Shown here piece after piece: positions 32,432 to 32,483 of a stretch of 32,483 bases of DNA. This DNA is from Rhodovastum atsumiense (GTDB lineage Bacteria; Pseudomonadota; Alphaproteobacteria; Acetobacterales; Acetobacteraceae): assembly GCA_026225115.1 (NCBI GenBank), contig JAMFSE010000007.1:1-32483 (forward strand). The letters run 5' to 3'. Every line of letters starts with the position of its first letter. Position 1 is the first letter of the stretch. A program made the position numbers and the translations under genes. The notes under the pieces are model-generated. The model was not told the DNA's origin. It saw only the letters and a program-made list of their open reading frames with translations, and did not search any database.

Positions 32432-32483
32432 ATGTCCGTTGAGCGCAGCAATGACCTCGAATCGGCACCCATCGAGGCATCGC
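32432..32483 (+). CDS. Possible start of a divergent gene, cut by the window edge
   Basis: An ATG opens a frame reading MSVERSNDLESAPIEAS and runs off the right edge without a stop. The 80 bases between it and the ELM1-family start would then be a shared divergent promoter region. Only 17 codons are visible and no ribosome-binding site is obvious, so this is weak. Confidence 0.3.
   Translation, partial: MSVERSNDLESAPIEAS

Overview
This window is a chromosomal segment from an alphaproteobacterium. Gene content, gene order and protein style point to the family Acetobacteraceae, possibly an acidophilic genus such as Acidocella or its relatives; the family is an inference and the genus a guess. 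Almost all genes lie on the minus strand in tightly packed operons with 1-4 base overlaps, and many start at GTG or TTG.

From right to left along the minus strand, the window reads as follows. At 29.5-32.4 kb is a translationally coupled pair: an ELM1-family protein (DUF1022) and a 629-residue protein I do not recognise. At 27.4-29.4 kb is a small accessory-looking pocket with a GGDEF diguanylate cyclase, the C-terminal remnant of an aquaporin gene and an orphan 141-residue protein. It sits beside tRNA-Val(CAC) at 27.34 kb. An RlpA-like lipoprotein gene points the other way at 26.7 kb. From 26.6 to 19.7 kb runs yebC-ruvC-ruvA-ruvB-ybgC-tolQ-tolR-tolA-tolB, joining transcription control, Holliday-junction processing and the Tol envelope machine; pal and cpoB do not follow tolB. 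A HAD hydrolase (minus) and a cupin (plus) converge at 19.0 kb with overlapping stop codons.

From 18.5 kb to the left edge lies the long translation and envelope operon: rpsB-tsf-pyrH-frr-uppS-cdsA-dxr-rseP-bamA-ompH-lpxD-fabZ-lpxA-lpxI. It is followed by a glyoxalase-family gene, a sulfotransferase and two GT4-type glycosyltransferases. The operon couples ribosome and nucleotide functions (S2, EF-Ts, UMP kinase, RRF) to isoprenoid, phospholipid, outer-membrane-protein and lipid A synthesis. The tail genes may modify a surface glycan or lipid. lpxB, which often follows lpxI, is not here.

The most interesting non-coding structure is a family of AT-armed, GC-centred, nearly palindromic intergenic elements. 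Three copies (1-95, truncated by the window edge; about 2385-2578; about 17376-17515) lie flush against the stop codons of minus-strand genes, and a possible degenerate fragment lies at about 5088-5113. Their hairpins differ in sequence but keep pairing, which suggests selection for, or inheritance of, structure. One copy separates rpsB from tsf; another carries a nested 40-base hairpin. The rpsB leader is also elaborate: three tandem 18-base hairpin units, a TTCG-loop hairpin and a 7-bp closed stem. I see no phage, insertion sequence, CRISPR array or classical defence system.
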